A DNA stretch of 40,154 nucleotides from Methylophaga thiooxydans DMS010 (lineage in GTDB: Bacteria > Pseudomonadota > Gammaproteobacteria > Nitrosococcales > Methylophagaceae): contig NZ_GG657897.1 in assembly GCF_000156355.1 (NCBI RefSeq), positions 1 to 40,154 of the forward strand, in the 5' to 3' direction. Below are positions 17,386-27,029 of the stretch, in pieces. The translations under genes were made by a program, and so were the position numbers. The notes beneath the pieces are model-generated. The model saw nothing but the letters and a program-made list of their open reading frames with translations, was not told where the DNA came from and ran no database searches. Within the stretch, counting starts at the first letter, position 1; every line of letters begins with the position of its first letter.

Positions 17386-18422
17386 AACGGCTTCCTATAC
17401 TGTTAGTACTGTTTAGTCTGATTAGCGCTTGTGGCGATTCCGATCGAGCCCGACAAGCTAAATTCTTTGCCTTCGGTACAGAAATCGATGTCAGTCTTTA
17501 CGGTGTTGATAATCAAACTGCCGAGAACACCGTCGATGCATTAGAAGCGGCTTTTAACAACGTCAATAACACCTGGCATGCCTGGCAGCCCAGCACGTTA
17601 ACACGTATCAACGATGCTATTGCCAATGGTGAACCTATTCAGGTTGAAGCCGATGTGGCGGCGGTCATTACACAAGCAGCTGAGTACGCCCAAGACAGCC
17701 AGCATTTGTTTAACCCTGCTGCAGGCAAGTTATTTGAAGTATGGGGCTACCATCAAGACAACTGGTTTGAGTCCCGCCCGCCCCCTTCCCAAGAAAGCAT
17801 CGATGTTTGGTTACACGCCTCCCCGACAATGCAAGCCATTCACATCGAAGATGGCACGCTGGCGAGTGACAATAAGATGGTGAAACTCGGCTTTGGTGGT
17901 TTTGCAAAAGGTACGGCGGTTGATGCGGCAATCAATGCGCTCAAGCAGCTGGACATTGAAAATGCCATTATCAATATCGGTGGTGACTTACGTGCGATTG
18001 GCAGTCATGGCGATCGACCATGGCGCATTGGTATCCGTCATCCACGCAAAGAAGGTGGCATGATGGCTTCTGTCGCGATTGATCACGATCAAAGTGTGTT
18101 TACTTCAGGCGACTATGAACGTTATTTCACCTATGAAGGTAAACGTTACCCGCATATTATCGATCCTCGCACTGGCTATCCGGCAACAGAAACTATCTCA
18201 GTCACGGTTATCCACCAGCAAGCAGCCAGAGCAGATGCCGCTGCGACAGCGTTAGTGGTGGCTGGCGCTGAGTGGCCACAAATTGCCGCTTCGATGGGAA
18301 TTGATCATGTTATGCTGATGCGAGCTGATGGACAGATTGAAATGACACCGGCAATGGCCGAACAAGTTAGATTAATCGATCCCTCACAACAGCCACTGAT
18401 TCGTCAGATAACCACACCATAA
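17382..18422 (+). CDS. apbE: FAD:protein FMN transferase, lipoprotein (ApbE)
   Basis: A 346-residue enzyme that transfers FMN from FAD to a threonine of exported flavoproteins such as the NqrB, NqrC and RnfG subunits. The N-terminus is a lipoprotein signal with lipobox LISAC (Cys at about 17), so it is probably anchored at the inner membrane facing the periplasm. Typical ApbE blocks are FAFGTEIDVSLYG, LFNPAAGKLFEVWGYH, GFGGFAKGTAVDAA, INIGGDLRAIG, TSGDYERYF, YPHIIDPRTGYPA and RADAAATALVVAGA. The ATGA overlap with gshB implies coupling. Its target flavoproteins are not encoded in the window. Confidence 0.95.
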   Translation: MKRLPILLVLFSLISACGDSDRARQAKFFAFGTEIDVSLYGVDNQTAENTVDALEAAFNNVNNTWHAWQPSTLTRINDAIANGEPIQVEADVAAVITQAAEYAQDSQHLFNPAAGKLFEVWGYHQDNWFESRPPPSQESIDVWLHASPTMQAIHIEDGTLASDNKMVKLGFGGFAKGTAVDAAINALKQLDIENAIINIGGDLRAIGSHGDRPWRIGIRHPRKEGGMMASVAIDHDQSVFTSGDYERYFTYEGKRYPHIIDPRTGYPATETISVTVIHQQAARADAAATALVVAGAEWPQIAASMGIDHVMLMRADGQIEMTPAMAEQVRLIDPSQQPLIRQITTP

Positions 18423-18431
18423 TTCAGGACT

Positions 18432-19454
18432 ATGGCAAAAAGCACTGCCTCAGATCGACTAGTATTCACCATACTCATATCCATCATCATTCATTTGATT
18501 GTGGTGCTGGGTATCAGTTTTGATGTGTTTTCAGAACCCAGTAACTCACCGATCAATAATCTCGATATCACCCTGGTAAAGCAGCAAGATAAAATTAAAC
18601 CTGAAGAAGCTGACTTTTTGGCTCAAGCTGATAACGAGGGTGGCGGTGAAACTGAAACACCATCACCTGAACCAACACCTAATATGCCGGTTCCAATTGC
18701 CGAGGAAGATCCGGCTTCTGAGCCTGTTTCACCCTTGCCAACAGCACCGACAGAGCAAGAACCGTTGTCGGTTATTGAACCTGAGCCAACACCCGAACCG
18801 CCCACTCCAGAACCGGTTGTCGCTGAGACGCCACAAGAAGAACCAAAACCAGCGCCACCTGAACCAGAACCACCTCAACCTGAAAAAAGCGTCGAAATGC
18901 TTACCCAGCAAGAAGCCGATCGCCACATACAGAAAGTTGAAAAGCCGGAAACCGAAGTAACACCCGAAGCAGAAACCGTCCCAGAACCTGAGCCCCGTCC
19001 CTCTGCGCGCGATATGATGTTACAGGCCAAAAGTGAAATCCATGAATTACAAGAGAAGCTTAACCGCACTACCAAGGCACTGAGTGAACGGCCTAAGAAA
19101 CGTCGCATTTCAGCATCTACCAAAGAATTTGCCGCCGCGGCTTACATGCGGGCATGGGAAATGAAAGTCGAACGTATCGGTAATATGAATTACCCACAAG
19201 AAGCCCGTCAAAAAGGCCTGAATGGCAGTTTAATGTTATCGGTGGATATCAACCCGGATGGCAGCGTACCGTCTGGCGGTATTGTAATATCACGCTCTTC
19301 TGGTCATGACGTGCTTGATGAGGCGGCTGTCAGAATTGTCCGCTTAGGCGCACCTTATGCGGCTATTCCTGACAATGTTTTGAAAGATAACGACATGTTA
19401 ACGATTATTCGCACATGGAAGTTTGAAACCGGTAGCGGCTTATCCACTCGCTAG
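18432..19454 (+). CDS. TonB-like energy transducer (TonB3-type position after gshB)
   Basis: A 340-residue protein with one N-terminal membrane segment (about 10-30), a long proline/glutamate-rich spacer (about 50-195, many PEP and PTPEP units), a short alpha-helical stretch, and a C-terminal TonB domain (about 250-340: NYPQEARQKGLNGSLMLSV ... SSGHDVLDEAAVRI). It would span the periplasm and carry proton-motive energy from an ExbB/ExbD pair to outer-membrane partners, but no exbBD genes are here. In P. aeruginosa the gene next to gshB is tonB3, needed for twitching motility; the similar position suggests a comparable role, although apbE intervenes here. It starts 9 nt after apbE. Confidence 0.85.
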   Translation: MAKSTASDRLVFTILISIIIHLIVVLGISFDVFSEPSNSPINNLDITLVKQQDKIKPEEADFLAQADNEGGGETETPSPEPTPNMPVPIAEEDPASEPVSPLPTAPTEQEPLSVIEPEPTPEPPTPEPVVAETPQEEPKPAPPEPEPPQPEKSVEMLTQQEADRHIQKVEKPETEVTPEAETVPEPEPRPSARDMMLQAKSEIHELQEKLNRTTKALSERPKKRRISASTKEFAAAAYMRAWEMKVERIGNMNYPQEARQKGLNGSLMLSVDINPDGSVPSGGIVISRSSGHDVLDEAAVRIVRLGAPYAAIPDNVLKDNDMLTIIRTWKFETGSGLSTR

Positions 19455-19459
19455 AGAAG

Positions 19460-19484
19460 GCCGGCGACCGATTTAGCCGCCGGC
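19460..19484. terminator. GC-rich hairpin between convergent genes, possible terminator
   Basis: GCCGGCG (19460-19466) pairs with CGCCGGC (19478-19484), 5 nt after the tonB-like stop and just before the end of the convergent gene. No good T-run follows on either strand, so termination would be weak or Rho-aided. Confidence 0.4.
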
Positions 19485-19491
19485 AATAATG

Positions 19492-19902
19492 TTACTGAAA
19501 TAAATAATTGCGAATTTCTGATTCTGATTTGTGAATGAGGTTTTTATTGATCGTCTGACTGATATTTTTCAGCGTCACTGTTCCCAAATGCTGTTTCAGT
19601 TTCCCCAGAAATCCCGGCGATGAAATCAGCACCAAATCGTTATAGTCACCCGAGCGACGAGCTGTCTCTAAGTGTTCACCCAAATCGTGGGCGAAATGCA
19701 AGGTTTCAACTTCTTTCGGCTCTAAGCGTGACTCCAATGGATGACGGCCACCATGATGACCTTCAAGGCCAAATGATTGTTCAGTCACCGGCGTTCCCGG
19801 ATGCACCATGGCATCCAATTCTTTGAGGGGTGAGGTACGGCTTTCTACAGAGAATATTCTGGCGCGACTGCTTTCTGCGACGACGATCCATTTTTTCTTC
19901 AT
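19492..19902 (-). CDS. Host attachment protein family (PF10116-type)
   Basis: A 136-residue soluble protein of the family named 'protein required for attachment to host cells'. The start KKKWIVVAESSRARIFSVE and the middle block SRLEPKEVETLHFAHDLGEHLE ... LVLISSPGFLGKLKQHL are diagnostic. The name comes from a plant-associated bacterium; the biochemical role is not known, and free-living methylotrophs also carry it. GAAGGAG sits 9 nt before the ATG. The 163-bp gap to the CYTH gene holds no further gene and probably contains this gene's promoter. Confidence 0.85.
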   Translation of the reverse strand: MKKKWIVVAESSRARIFSVESRTSPLKELDAMVHPGTPVTEQSFGLEGHHGGRHPLESRLEPKEVETLHFAHDLGEHLETARRSGDYNDLVLISSPGFLGKLKQHLGTVTLKNISQTINKNLIHKSESEIRNYLFQ

Positions 19903-20042
19903 AGTCGATACTCCTTCTCGCTTGGGTGAATCAAGCTACGCAACTCAGCAAGCGGATGAACTAAGCTGCGTATGTTCGAATCGAGTGAAGTGTTAGTACC
20001 GACTATAGCAAAGATTTAAGGTTTTTGCCTGACCTTCCTCAC

Positions 20043-20073
20043 AAAAATAAAAAGCAATATTGTTTTTATTTTT
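20043..20073 (-). terminator. Perfect AT-only-stem hairpin at the CYTH stop codon
   Basis: AAAAATAAAAA (20043-20053) and TTTTTATTTTT (20063-20073) are exact inverted repeats around GCAATATTG, which can add a further CAATATTG pairing. On the minus strand it covers the CYTH stop codon. The stem has no G-C pair apart from the loop, so it is a weak terminator at best. Confidence 0.4.
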
Positions 20074-20689
20074 CAATAAGTTGCGAAACAGCATACCCTT
20101 GTTCCGCTTTACTGATATCGCTGTATTCAAGCGCCAGTGAGCGTTTCAGCGACGCCGCTAATTGCTGACATTTATGGATATCTCCCTGCTTTAATTCCAG
20201 CTCAATTTCGTGAATGTTTTGCTGTTTATCACCCGCTTTTACCACCCCGCGATCGTAGGCCATTTCGACTTGTGTGCCATCTTCCAACTGTAATGGCATC
20301 ACAACACGCTCAAAATCGGTGGTAAAAACCGGCTTAATCGCTTGCCACACAGCTTTATTATCAATCAGCGGGGCAAGATCAGTTTCTGCCAATAGTCCTT
20401 CGTCAAACGCTGGGCCTGCCAGTTTATGCTCCCATTCTTTTCTTTGGTGCAACCCGTCTTGTGCTTCACCACGACATTTAACGGTTTGTAACCACTGACT
20501 ATCGACCTGTCGTAAGCGCAGGCCAACGCCAAACTGCATTAATGCTCTATCCGCTGTATCGAAATAGGTACTCACCAAATGCTGTTTATAAGGCTGTGTT
20601 GCCAATAATGCAGTGAGCCAAGTTAACGCCGACAAGTCTAATTCGGCCTCCTGCATCACCTTCAGCTTAATTTCTTGTTCAAGACTCAT
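20066..20689 (-). CDS. CYTH-domain protein (inorganic triphosphatase-like)
   Basis: A 207-residue cytoplasmic protein of the CYTH (triphosphate tunnel metalloenzyme) family, which hydrolyses or binds triphosphates with Mg2+. The signature ExExK is at the start (EQEIK, residues 4-8). Basic and acidic strand residues follow: [39 protein letters not shown] and [10 protein letters not shown]. It equals the N-terminal half of E. coli YgiF but lacks the C-terminal CHAD domain. Its ATG overlaps the uvrA stop (ATGA), so it is translated with uvrA. The physiological substrate is unknown; tripolyphosphate is the usual one for short family members. Confidence 0.88.
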   Translation of the reverse strand: MSLEQEIKLKVMQEAELDLSALTWLTALLATQPYKQHLVSTYFDTADRALMQFGVGLRLRQVDSQWLQTVKCRGEAQDGLHQRKEWEHKLAGPAFDEGLLAETDLAPLIDNKAVWQAIKPVFTTDFERVVMPLQLEDGTQVEMAYDRGVVKAGDKQQNIHEIELELKQGDIHKCQQLAASLKRSLALEYSDISKAEQGYAVSQLIEK

Positions 20690-23532
20690 CGTGCTAACAA
20701 CGTCTTTAAATATTTACCTGTATAGGAGCTGGCATGCTCAGCCACCTGTTCCGGCGTTCCAGTAGCGACCACTAAACCGCCTCCCGAGCCGCCTTCTGGC
20801 CCCATATCGACGATCCAATCAGCAGTTTTGATAACGTCAAGATTATGCTCAATAACTACAATCGTATTGCCACGATCTCGCAGGTCATGCAGCACTTTCA
20901 GCAATTGTTCAATATCAAAGAAATGCAGCCCTGTAGTCGGTTCATCCAGGACATAAAGCGTTTTACCGGTATCCCGTTTGGATAGCTCCTTAGCCAGTTT
21001 TACCCGCTGCGCTTCACCGCCCGACAACGTCGTCGCATTCTGTCCCAGCTTGATATAAGTCAGCCCCACATCAATTAATGTTTGCAGCTTTTTAGCGACA
21101 ACCGGAATGTTCTCAAAAAAGACACGAGCATCTTCAATGGTCATATCCAGCACTTCGGTAATGGTCTTGCCTTTGTAACGGATATCTAGCGTTTCTCGGT
21201 TATAACGCTGGCCTTTACAAACATCACAAGGCACATAGATATCAGGTAAAAAATGCATTTCTACCTTAATCAAACCATCACCCTGACAGGCCTCACAGCG
21301 TCCGCCTTTGACATTGAAACTAAAACGTCCCGGGCCATAACCACGTGAACGTGCCTCAGGTGTGCCCGCAAATAACTCACGAATCGGCGTAAACAAACCG
21401 GTATAAGTAGCCGGGTTAGATCGTGGTGTGCGACCAATCGGACTCTGATTAATGGCAACCACCTTATCGAGCTGATCCAAGCCCAAAATATCCTGATAAG
21501 GCGCCGGTTCTTCAGAGTTGCCGTTGAGTGTTTTCGAGGTCAACTTCAACAAGGTTTCGTTAATCAAGGTGGATTTACCGGAACCTGATACCCCGGTCAC
21601 ACAGGTCATTAAACCAATGGGAATATCGATATCGACATTTTGTAGATTGTTACCACAAGCACCGCGTAAACCGATTGTTTTACCTGCATGGGCTTTTTCC
21701 CGTTTGTCAGGGACAGCAATCTTGCGTTTACCTGAGAGGTATTGACCGGTCAGAGAGGCATCCGTATCCATGATCTGTTGAGGCGAACCCTGTGCAACAA
21801 TATCCCCCCCGTGTACACCTGCCCCCGGCCCGATATCCAATACATAGTCTGCCGAGCGGATCGCGTCCTCATCATGCTCAACCACAATCACGGTATTACC
21901 CAGATCACGTAAGCGTGTAAGGGTCGTTAATAAGCGATCGTTATCACGTTGGTGCAAACCAATAGAAGGCTCATCCAAAATGTACATCACACCGACCAAA
22001 CCGGCACCGATCTGACTGGCCAAACGAATTCGTTGTGCTTCACCGCCTGATAGCGTGTCAGCACTTCTTGCCAGATTCAGGTAATCCAAACCAACATTGA
22101 CCAGAAAGCTTAATCGGGCACCGATTTCACTAATGATTTTTGACGCAATTTCACCTCGCTTACCGGGTAACGTCAGCGAAGCAAAGAAAGTACTCACTTC
22201 GCCGATAGGCATGGCAGTGACTTCTTGTAGTGTCGTCTCGTTAATATAAACGTGGCGTGAAGCTTGATTCAAACGCGTACCATGGCAGTCAGGGCAGGCT
22301 CTGACTGAGTGCAGTTTGGCAAGATCCTCGCGTACGCTGTTTGACTCTGTTTCATGGTAACGACGTTGCAGGTTCGGAATAACCCCTTCAAAGTTGTGCC
22401 GACGTGTCACTTGTTTACCGCGATCACCCATGTATTTAAAATCAATTTGGGTTGAGCCACTGCCATAAAGTACCGCTTGTCTGACTTTTTCAGGCAATTC
22501 ATCAAATGGCGTTTCCAAATCAAAGTCGTAATGCGCCGCCAGCGATTGCATCATCTGGTAGTAATAAGCATTGCGGCGATCCCAACCACGAATCGCCCCT
22601 GCTGCCAGACTCATTTCAGGGTGCGCCACCACCCGTGCCGGATCGACAAACTGCTTAACGCCTAATCCATCACAGGTCGAACACGCACCTGCCGGGTTAT
22701 TAAACGAGAACATGCGCGGCTCAAGCTCAGAAATGGAATAACCACAGGTGGGACAAGCAAACAACGCCGAAAACAAGGTTTCATCGTTTTCATCATCCAT
22801 TGAGACGACTTTGGCCACACCTTCCGACATCGCCAGCGCTGTTTCAAAGGATTCCGCCAAACGTTGCTGCAAATCATCGCGCACTTTAAAGCGATCAACG
22901 ACCGCTTCAATCGTATGTTTTTTGCGCAGCTCCAATTCAGGTGGCTCATCCAGTTCAATGACTTTGCCGTTAACGCGGGCTCTGACAAAACCTTTAATGC
23001 GCAATTCTTCAAGCACATCACGATGTTCGCCTTTACGATCCTGAATGACAGGTGCCAGCAGCATCATGCGCTTGCCTTCCGGCATCGCTAATACCGCATC
23101 CACCATCTGACTGACCGTTTGCGCCGCTAACGGTAATTGATGGGTCGGGCAACGCGGTTCTCCAGCGCGCGCAAATAATAAGCGCAGATAATCATAAATC
23201 TCGGTAATCGTACCCACCGTCGAACGTGGATTATGCGAAGTCGATTTCTGCTCAATCGAGATCGCCGGCGACAGACCTTCGATATGATCGACGTCTGGTT
23301 TTTCCATCATCGAGAGGAACTGGCGCGCATAAGCGGACAAGGATTCCACGTAACGTCGCTGGCCTTCTGCGTATAATGTATCGAACGCGAGTGACGATTT
23401 ACCCGAGCCGGATAAGCCGGTGATCACGATCAACGCATCTCTGGGCAGATCCAGATCGATGTTTTTCAGATTGTGAGTTCTGGCCCCACGAATGCTGATA
23501 TTTTTCATCCCGGGAACGCTTATATTTTTCAT
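20686..23532 (-). CDS. uvrA: Excinuclease ABC subunit A
   Basis: A 948-residue damage-recognition ATPase of nucleotide excision repair, which forms a dimer and loads UvrB on damaged DNA. Two ABC ATPase modules each carry a Walker A ([15 protein letters not shown] and [15 protein letters not shown]) and a signature LSGGEAQR. Zinc modules CPTC ... CSTC and CEAC ... CDVC are intact. The N-terminus is unusual: the first eight codons (MKNISVPG) are an imperfect copy of the next eight (MKNISIRG), after which [10 protein letters not shown] matches the family. GGAA before the first ATG supports 23532 as the start; 23508 is the alternative. Divergent from the YajR-like gene with a 50-bp gap. Confidence 0.97.
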   Translation of the reverse strand: MKNISVPGMKNISIRGARTHNLKNIDLDLPRDALIVITGLSGSGKSSLAFDTLYAEGQRRYVESLSAYARQFLSMMEKPDVDHIEGLSPAISIEQKSTSHNPRSTVGTITEIYDYLRLLFARAGEPRCPTHQLPLAAQTVSQMVDAVLAMPEGKRMMLLAPVIQDRKGEHRDVLEELRIKGFVRARVNGKVIELDEPPELELRKKHTIEAVVDRFKVRDDLQQRLAESFETALAMSEGVAKVVSMDDENDETLFSALFACPTCGYSISELEPRMFSFNNPAGACSTCDGLGVKQFVDPARVVAHPEMSLAAGAIRGWDRRNAYYYQMMQSLAAHYDFDLETPFDELPEKVRQAVLYGSGSTQIDFKYMGDRGKQVTRRHNFEGVIPNLQRRYHETESNSVREDLAKLHSVRACPDCHGTRLNQASRHVYINETTLQEVTAMPIGEVSTFFASLTLPGKRGEIASKIISEIGARLSFLVNVGLDYLNLARSADTLSGGEAQRIRLASQIGAGLVGVMYILDEPSIGLHQRDNDRLLTTLTRLRDLGNTVIVVEHDEDAIRSADYVLDIGPGAGVHGGDIVAQGSPQQIMDTDASLTGQYLSGKRKIAVPDKREKAHAGKTIGLRGACGNNLQNVDIDIPIGLMTCVTGVSGSGKSTLINETLLKLTSKTLNGNSEEPAPYQDILGLDQLDKVVAINQSPIGRTPRSNPATYTGLFTPIRELFAGTPEARSRGYGPGRFSFNVKGGRCEACQGDGLIKVEMHFLPDIYVPCDVCKGQRYNRETLDIRYKGKTITEVLDMTIEDARVFFENIPVVAKKLQTLIDVGLTYIKLGQNATTLSGGEAQRVKLAKELSKRDTGKTLYVLDEPTTGLHFFDIEQLLKVLHDLRDRGNTIVVIEHNLDVIKTADWIVDMGPEGGSGGGLVVATGTPEQVAEHASSYTGKYLKTLLAR

Positions 23533-23582
23533 CAGGATTCCGTAGTAAAATCAAACGGATCAATATACTCTGTCCAACTATC

Positions 23583-24968
23583 ATGACGCAAAAACAAACT
23601 GCAACGACCTCGATGACTGCGCTGGAAAAACGTAGCATCTCAGGCCTCTCCCTTATTTTTGCCCTACGTATGCTGGGCTTATTCATGATCTTGCCTGTTT
23701 TTTCGCTATCCGCTCAGCAGTACAGCGGCAGCACCCCTATGTTGATTGGACTTGCGATTGGCGCATATGGTTTAACTCAAGCCTTATTACAAATTCCGTT
23801 TGGCATGCTATCCGACCGTATTGGCCGAAAACGTGTCATTACAATCGGCTTATTACTATTCGCCGCTGGCAGCGCGGTTGCTGCTATGGCAGAAACAATT
23901 GAAATGGTCATTGCAGGTCGATTATTACAAGGCAGTGGCGCCATTGCCGCGGCAGTAATGGCATTAACAGCCGACTTAACCCGTGATGAACAGCGCACCA
24001 AAGCCATGGCCAGTATTGGTATCAGTATTGGTTTGTCGTTTTCTATCGCTTTGGCAACCGGTGCTGCTTTGGAACACTGGATTGGCTTGTCAGGCATATT
24101 CTGGGCAACGGCATTGCTTGCCATTATCGGCCTGGTTGTACTGCATTACTGGGTGCCAACACCGCACCGTTGCGTTAGCCACCGCGATATCGAGCCGGTG
24201 CCTAAACAATTTATCAAGGTGTTGAAAAACCCTCAGATCATGCGCATGGTCATCAGCATCATGGTGCTCCATTTGCTGCTTACCACCAGTTTCTTTGCCT
24301 TGCCACTTGCTTTGCAAAATGGAGCCGGATTGGATAAAAGCCAGCATGCACTCATCTATCTGCCGATTCTGCTGGTCGCATTTATCACCATGGTGCCCTT
24401 TATCATCATCGCTGAGAAAAAGCGCAAAATGAAAGCGGTCTTTATTGGCGCGATTGCAACCTTAGGCATCGCTGAACTCGGCTGGGCGTTAATGCCTAAC
24501 TCGCTAGTCGCGATTCTTTTTAGCCTATGGCTGTTCTTCACCGCCTTTAATATTCTCGAGGCCAGTCTGCCATCTTTGATGTCAAAATTGAGCCCGTTAG
24601 AAAATAAAGGCACCGCAATGGGTATCTACTCCAGTGCACAATTTATCGGAGCCTTTATCGGCGGTGCCTTGGGTGGTTCGCTATATACCCGTTTCGGGCT
24701 GGAAGGTATTTTTGGTGCCAGCGCCATATTGATCGTTTTCTGGCTGATATTGATTGTGCCGATGCAAGCGCCGCGTCACTTTAGCAGCCGGATTATTCAT
24801 CTAAATAATAGCGCGATGCTCAATACCGATCATATTGTTGAACAACTTAATGCCATCAAAGGTGTGAAAGAAACCATCGTAGTGCTAGAAGAACAGGTCG
24901 CTTACGTCAAATTTTCACCCGAAGAGACTGATTTATCAGAACTCGAAGCGTTTGCGTTTCAGAATTAG
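23583..24968 (+). CDS. yajR: YajR-like major facilitator transporter with C-terminal domain
   Basis: A 461-residue inner-membrane MFS transporter with about 12 membrane segments. RMLGLFMILPVF in helix 1, FGMLSDRIGRKR (the MFS loop motif) and LLQGSGAIAAAVMAL closely match E. coli YajR. After the last helix, a soluble tail of about 70 residues (about 392-461, AMLNTDHIVEQLNAIKGVKETIVVLEEQVAYVKF) corresponds to YajR's ferredoxin-like YAM domain. Substrate unknown. Its position between uvrA and ssb is conserved in several gammaproteobacteria. The 50-bp gap to uvrA must hold both promoters; no LexA-type CTGT-N8-ACAG box is visible. Confidence 0.9.
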   Translation: MTQKQTATTSMTALEKRSISGLSLIFALRMLGLFMILPVFSLSAQQYSGSTPMLIGLAIGAYGLTQALLQIPFGMLSDRIGRKRVITIGLLLFAAGSAVAAMAETIEMVIAGRLLQGSGAIAAAVMALTADLTRDEQRTKAMASIGISIGLSFSIALATGAALEHWIGLSGIFWATALLAIIGLVVLHYWVPTPHRCVSHRDIEPVPKQFIKVLKNPQIMRMVISIMVLHLLLTTSFFALPLALQNGAGLDKSQHALIYLPILLVAFITMVPFIIIAEKKRKMKAVFIGAIATLGIAELGWALMPNSLVAILFSLWLFFTAFNILEASLPSLMSKLSPLENKGTAMGIYSSAQFIGAFIGGALGGSLYTRFGLEGIFGASAILIVFWLILIVPMQAPRHFSSRIIHLNNSAMLNTDHIVEQLNAIKGVKETIVVLEEQVAYVKFSPEETDLSELEAFAFQN

Positions 24969-25011
24969 CATCGTAGAATAAGCCAATTATCTTTTAACCA
25001 AGGAACATGCC

Positions 25012-25497
25012 ATGTCAGTAAACAAGGTCATTCTCGTCGGGCGACTGGGCGCAGAGCCTGAAAGCCGCGCCTTTCCAAATGGTGGCTCGATTTGCAATCT
25101 GCGAGTCGCAACATCAGAAACCTGGAAAGACAGACAGACGGGCGAGCGTCAGGAACGCACTGAATGGCACCGTGTTGTACTGCGTAACCGTTTGGGTGAA
25201 GTCGCTCAACAATATTTACACAAAGGCTCTCAAGTTTATATTGAAGGGCGTATCCAGACCCGCAAATGGCAGGGACAAGACGGACAAGATCGCTACACTA
25301 CCGAAATCGTCGGTAATGAAATGACTATGCTTGATAGCCGTGGTGCTGGCGGCGGCGGTGGTGGTGACACCTCTTTCGACCAACGCCCTGCACCGCAGCA
25401 ATCTGGCGGCCAGAATGCGCCACAACCGGCCTCTTCTTCAGCGGGCCCCGATTATGGTGGTGATTCAGACTACTACGATGACGACATCCCGTTCTAG
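25012..25497 (+). CDS. ssb: Single-stranded DNA-binding protein
   Basis: A 161-residue homotetrameric SSB that coats single-stranded DNA in replication, recombination and repair. The OB-fold spans about residues 1-110 ([14 protein letters not shown] ... [42 protein letters not shown]). A glycine/glutamine-rich linker follows, and the acidic tip is DDDIPF, the docking site for partner proteins. AAGGAA lies upstream of the ATG. It is 43 nt after the YajR-like gene and followed by a strong terminator. Confidence 0.97.
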   Translation: MSVNKVILVGRLGAEPESRAFPNGGSICNLRVATSETWKDRQTGERQERTEWHRVVLRNRLGEVAQQYLHKGSQVYIEGRIQTRKWQGQDGQDRYTTEIVGNEMTMLDSRGAGGGGGGDTSFDQRPAPQQSGGQNAPQPASSSAGPDYGGDSDYYDDDIPF

Positions 25498-25516
25498 ACA
25501 ATAACGCGTTCCACCC

Positions 25517-25546
25517 AAAAAAGCCCCTCAAATCAGGGGCTTTTTT
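25517..25546 (+). terminator. Intrinsic terminator of ssb
   Basis: AAAAAAGCCCCT - CAAATC - AGGGGCTTTTTT, 20 nt after the ssb stop. A strong stem with a T-run. Confidence 0.92.
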
Positions 25547-25667
25547 ATGACTGATAAAAAACGATACGGCTGGCAACCATAATAAGCGTTAAACCAAGCA
25601 ACACAGGGATTGATCCATACCCAGAACAGTGGGAATATCGAACTGTAACTCCTATTAAAGGTAGACA

Positions 25668-27029
25668 ATGAACAAAGTTGCTCGCACGACTATTCGCCCG
25701 GTCCGAAGTCTGAACCTCTTATCTCAGGAAGAAATTTATAAACTCAGCAACAGCCGTGCTGATTTACATAAGTTATTTCGTGACTGTGCACTTGCCATTC
25801 TCAATACCGACAGCGAAATTGATGACGCTGAGGAAATCTTCAAAACCTTTGCTGATTTTGATGTTCGCCTCAAACCTCAACCACGCGGGGTGATGCTGGA
25901 AATTCTCAATGCACCGGCGCAATCTTTCGTCGATGGCAAAATCATCCGCGGCATACAAGAACACCTGTCATCGGTTTTACGCGACATTATTTATACCGAT
26001 TTTAAGATCCTTGCAGAAGAAGCCCACGACCCGGTTCATATCACCGATAAAGTGTTTCGTATACTACGCAATGCCGGCGTGGTGAAACCCGGCGTCACGC
26101 CTAATTTGGTGGTTTGTTGGGGTGGCCATTCCATCCCGCGTGATGAATATGATTACGCCAAACATGTCGGTTATGAACTCGGCTTGAGAAGCTTAGATAT
26201 CATTACCGGCTGTGGCATTGGTGCGATGAAAGGGCCGATGAAAGGCGCTGCCGTAGGTCATGCCAAACAACAAATAAAAGATGGCCGCTATATCGGCATC
26301 AGTGAACCCGGCATCATTGCTTCCGAGTCGCCCAATGCGATTGTGAATGAACTGGTCATCATGCCCGATATCGAAAAACGGCTGGAAGCTTTTGTCAGGC
26401 TAGGCCATTGCTTTGTTGTGTTCCCCGGTGGTGTCGGTACCGTCGAAGAAATCATGTACCTACTCAGTATCTTGTTACACCCAGAAAACAAACAAGGTAT
26501 TCCGCTGGTATTTGCCGGACCAGAATGTTGCCGCGACTATTTCGACACACTGGATAACTTTTTACGTCAGTGCTTGGGGGATGACATCACCCAGTTGTAC
26601 GACATTATTATCGGCTCACCAGAACAGGTCGGCAGTAAGGTCAGGGAATCAATTGAAAATGTTCACCGTGACCGCCATGCGAGTCAGGATGCCTATTACT
26701 TCAACTGGCAGTTAAACATTGACCCAGACCTGCAACGGCCTTTTATTCCAACCCATGAAAATATGGCTGCATTAAAACTGGATCTCGCTTTACCAAAACA
26801 TGAATTAGCCAGCCAGATTCGGTCCGCCTTTTCCGGTATTGTTGCCGGCAATGTTAAAGCTTTTGGTATTCGGGAGGTAGCTAGACACGGACCTTATAAT
26901 ATCAATGGCGACCCAGGAATTATGCAGGCGATCGATGATCTACTGCAGGTATTTGTCCGTGAACAACGAATGAAACTGGGGCAAGGCGAACGCGATTATA
27001 AGCCGTGCTATCAAATCGTCCGGCACTAA
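25668..27029 (+). CDS. ppnN: Pyrimidine/purine nucleotide 5'-monophosphate nucleosidase
   Basis: A 453-residue cytoplasmic LOG-family enzyme (formerly YgdH) that splits nucleoside monophosphates into base and ribose 5-phosphate; in E. coli it is controlled by (p)ppGpp. The central LOG domain shows VCWGGHSIPRDEYDYAKHVGYELG, the GCGIGAMKGPMKGA segment and the diagnostic FPGGVGTVEEIMYLLSILL. The N- and C-terminal family extensions are present, and the length equals that of E. coli PpnN. AAAGGTAG precedes the ATG. The stop overlaps the stop of the convergent gene by 4 nt and no terminator is visible there. Confidence 0.96.
   Translation: MNKVARTTIRPVRSLNLLSQEEIYKLSNSRADLHKLFRDCALAILNTDSEIDDAEEIFKTFADFDVRLKPQPRGVMLEILNAPAQSFVDGKIIRGIQEHLSSVLRDIIYTDFKILAEEAHDPVHITDKVFRILRNAGVVKPGVTPNLVVCWGGHSIPRDEYDYAKHVGYELGLRSLDIITGCGIGAMKGPMKGAAVGHAKQQIKDGRYIGISEPGIIASESPNAIVNELVIMPDIEKRLEAFVRLGHCFVVFPGGVGTVEEIMYLLSILLHPENKQGIPLVFAGPECCRDYFDTLDNFLRQCLGDDITQLYDIIIGSPEQVGSKVRESIENVHRDRHASQDAYYFNWQLNIDPDLQRPFIPTHENMAALKLDLALPKHELASQIRSAFSGIVAGNVKAFGIREVARHGPYNINGDPGIMQAIDDLLQVFVREQRMKLGQGERDYKPCYQIVRH

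Noticed and set aside
19492..19902. A virulence or phage-related role for the 'host attachment' family gene
   Set aside because: The name is historical; no phage or host-interaction genes are nearby.
23533..23582. A LexA (SOS) box between uvrA and the YajR-like gene
   Set aside because: A CTGT is present but no ACAG follows at 8 nt. A CTGT ... ACAG pair before dinB (about 29220-29240) has 11 nt between, not 8.
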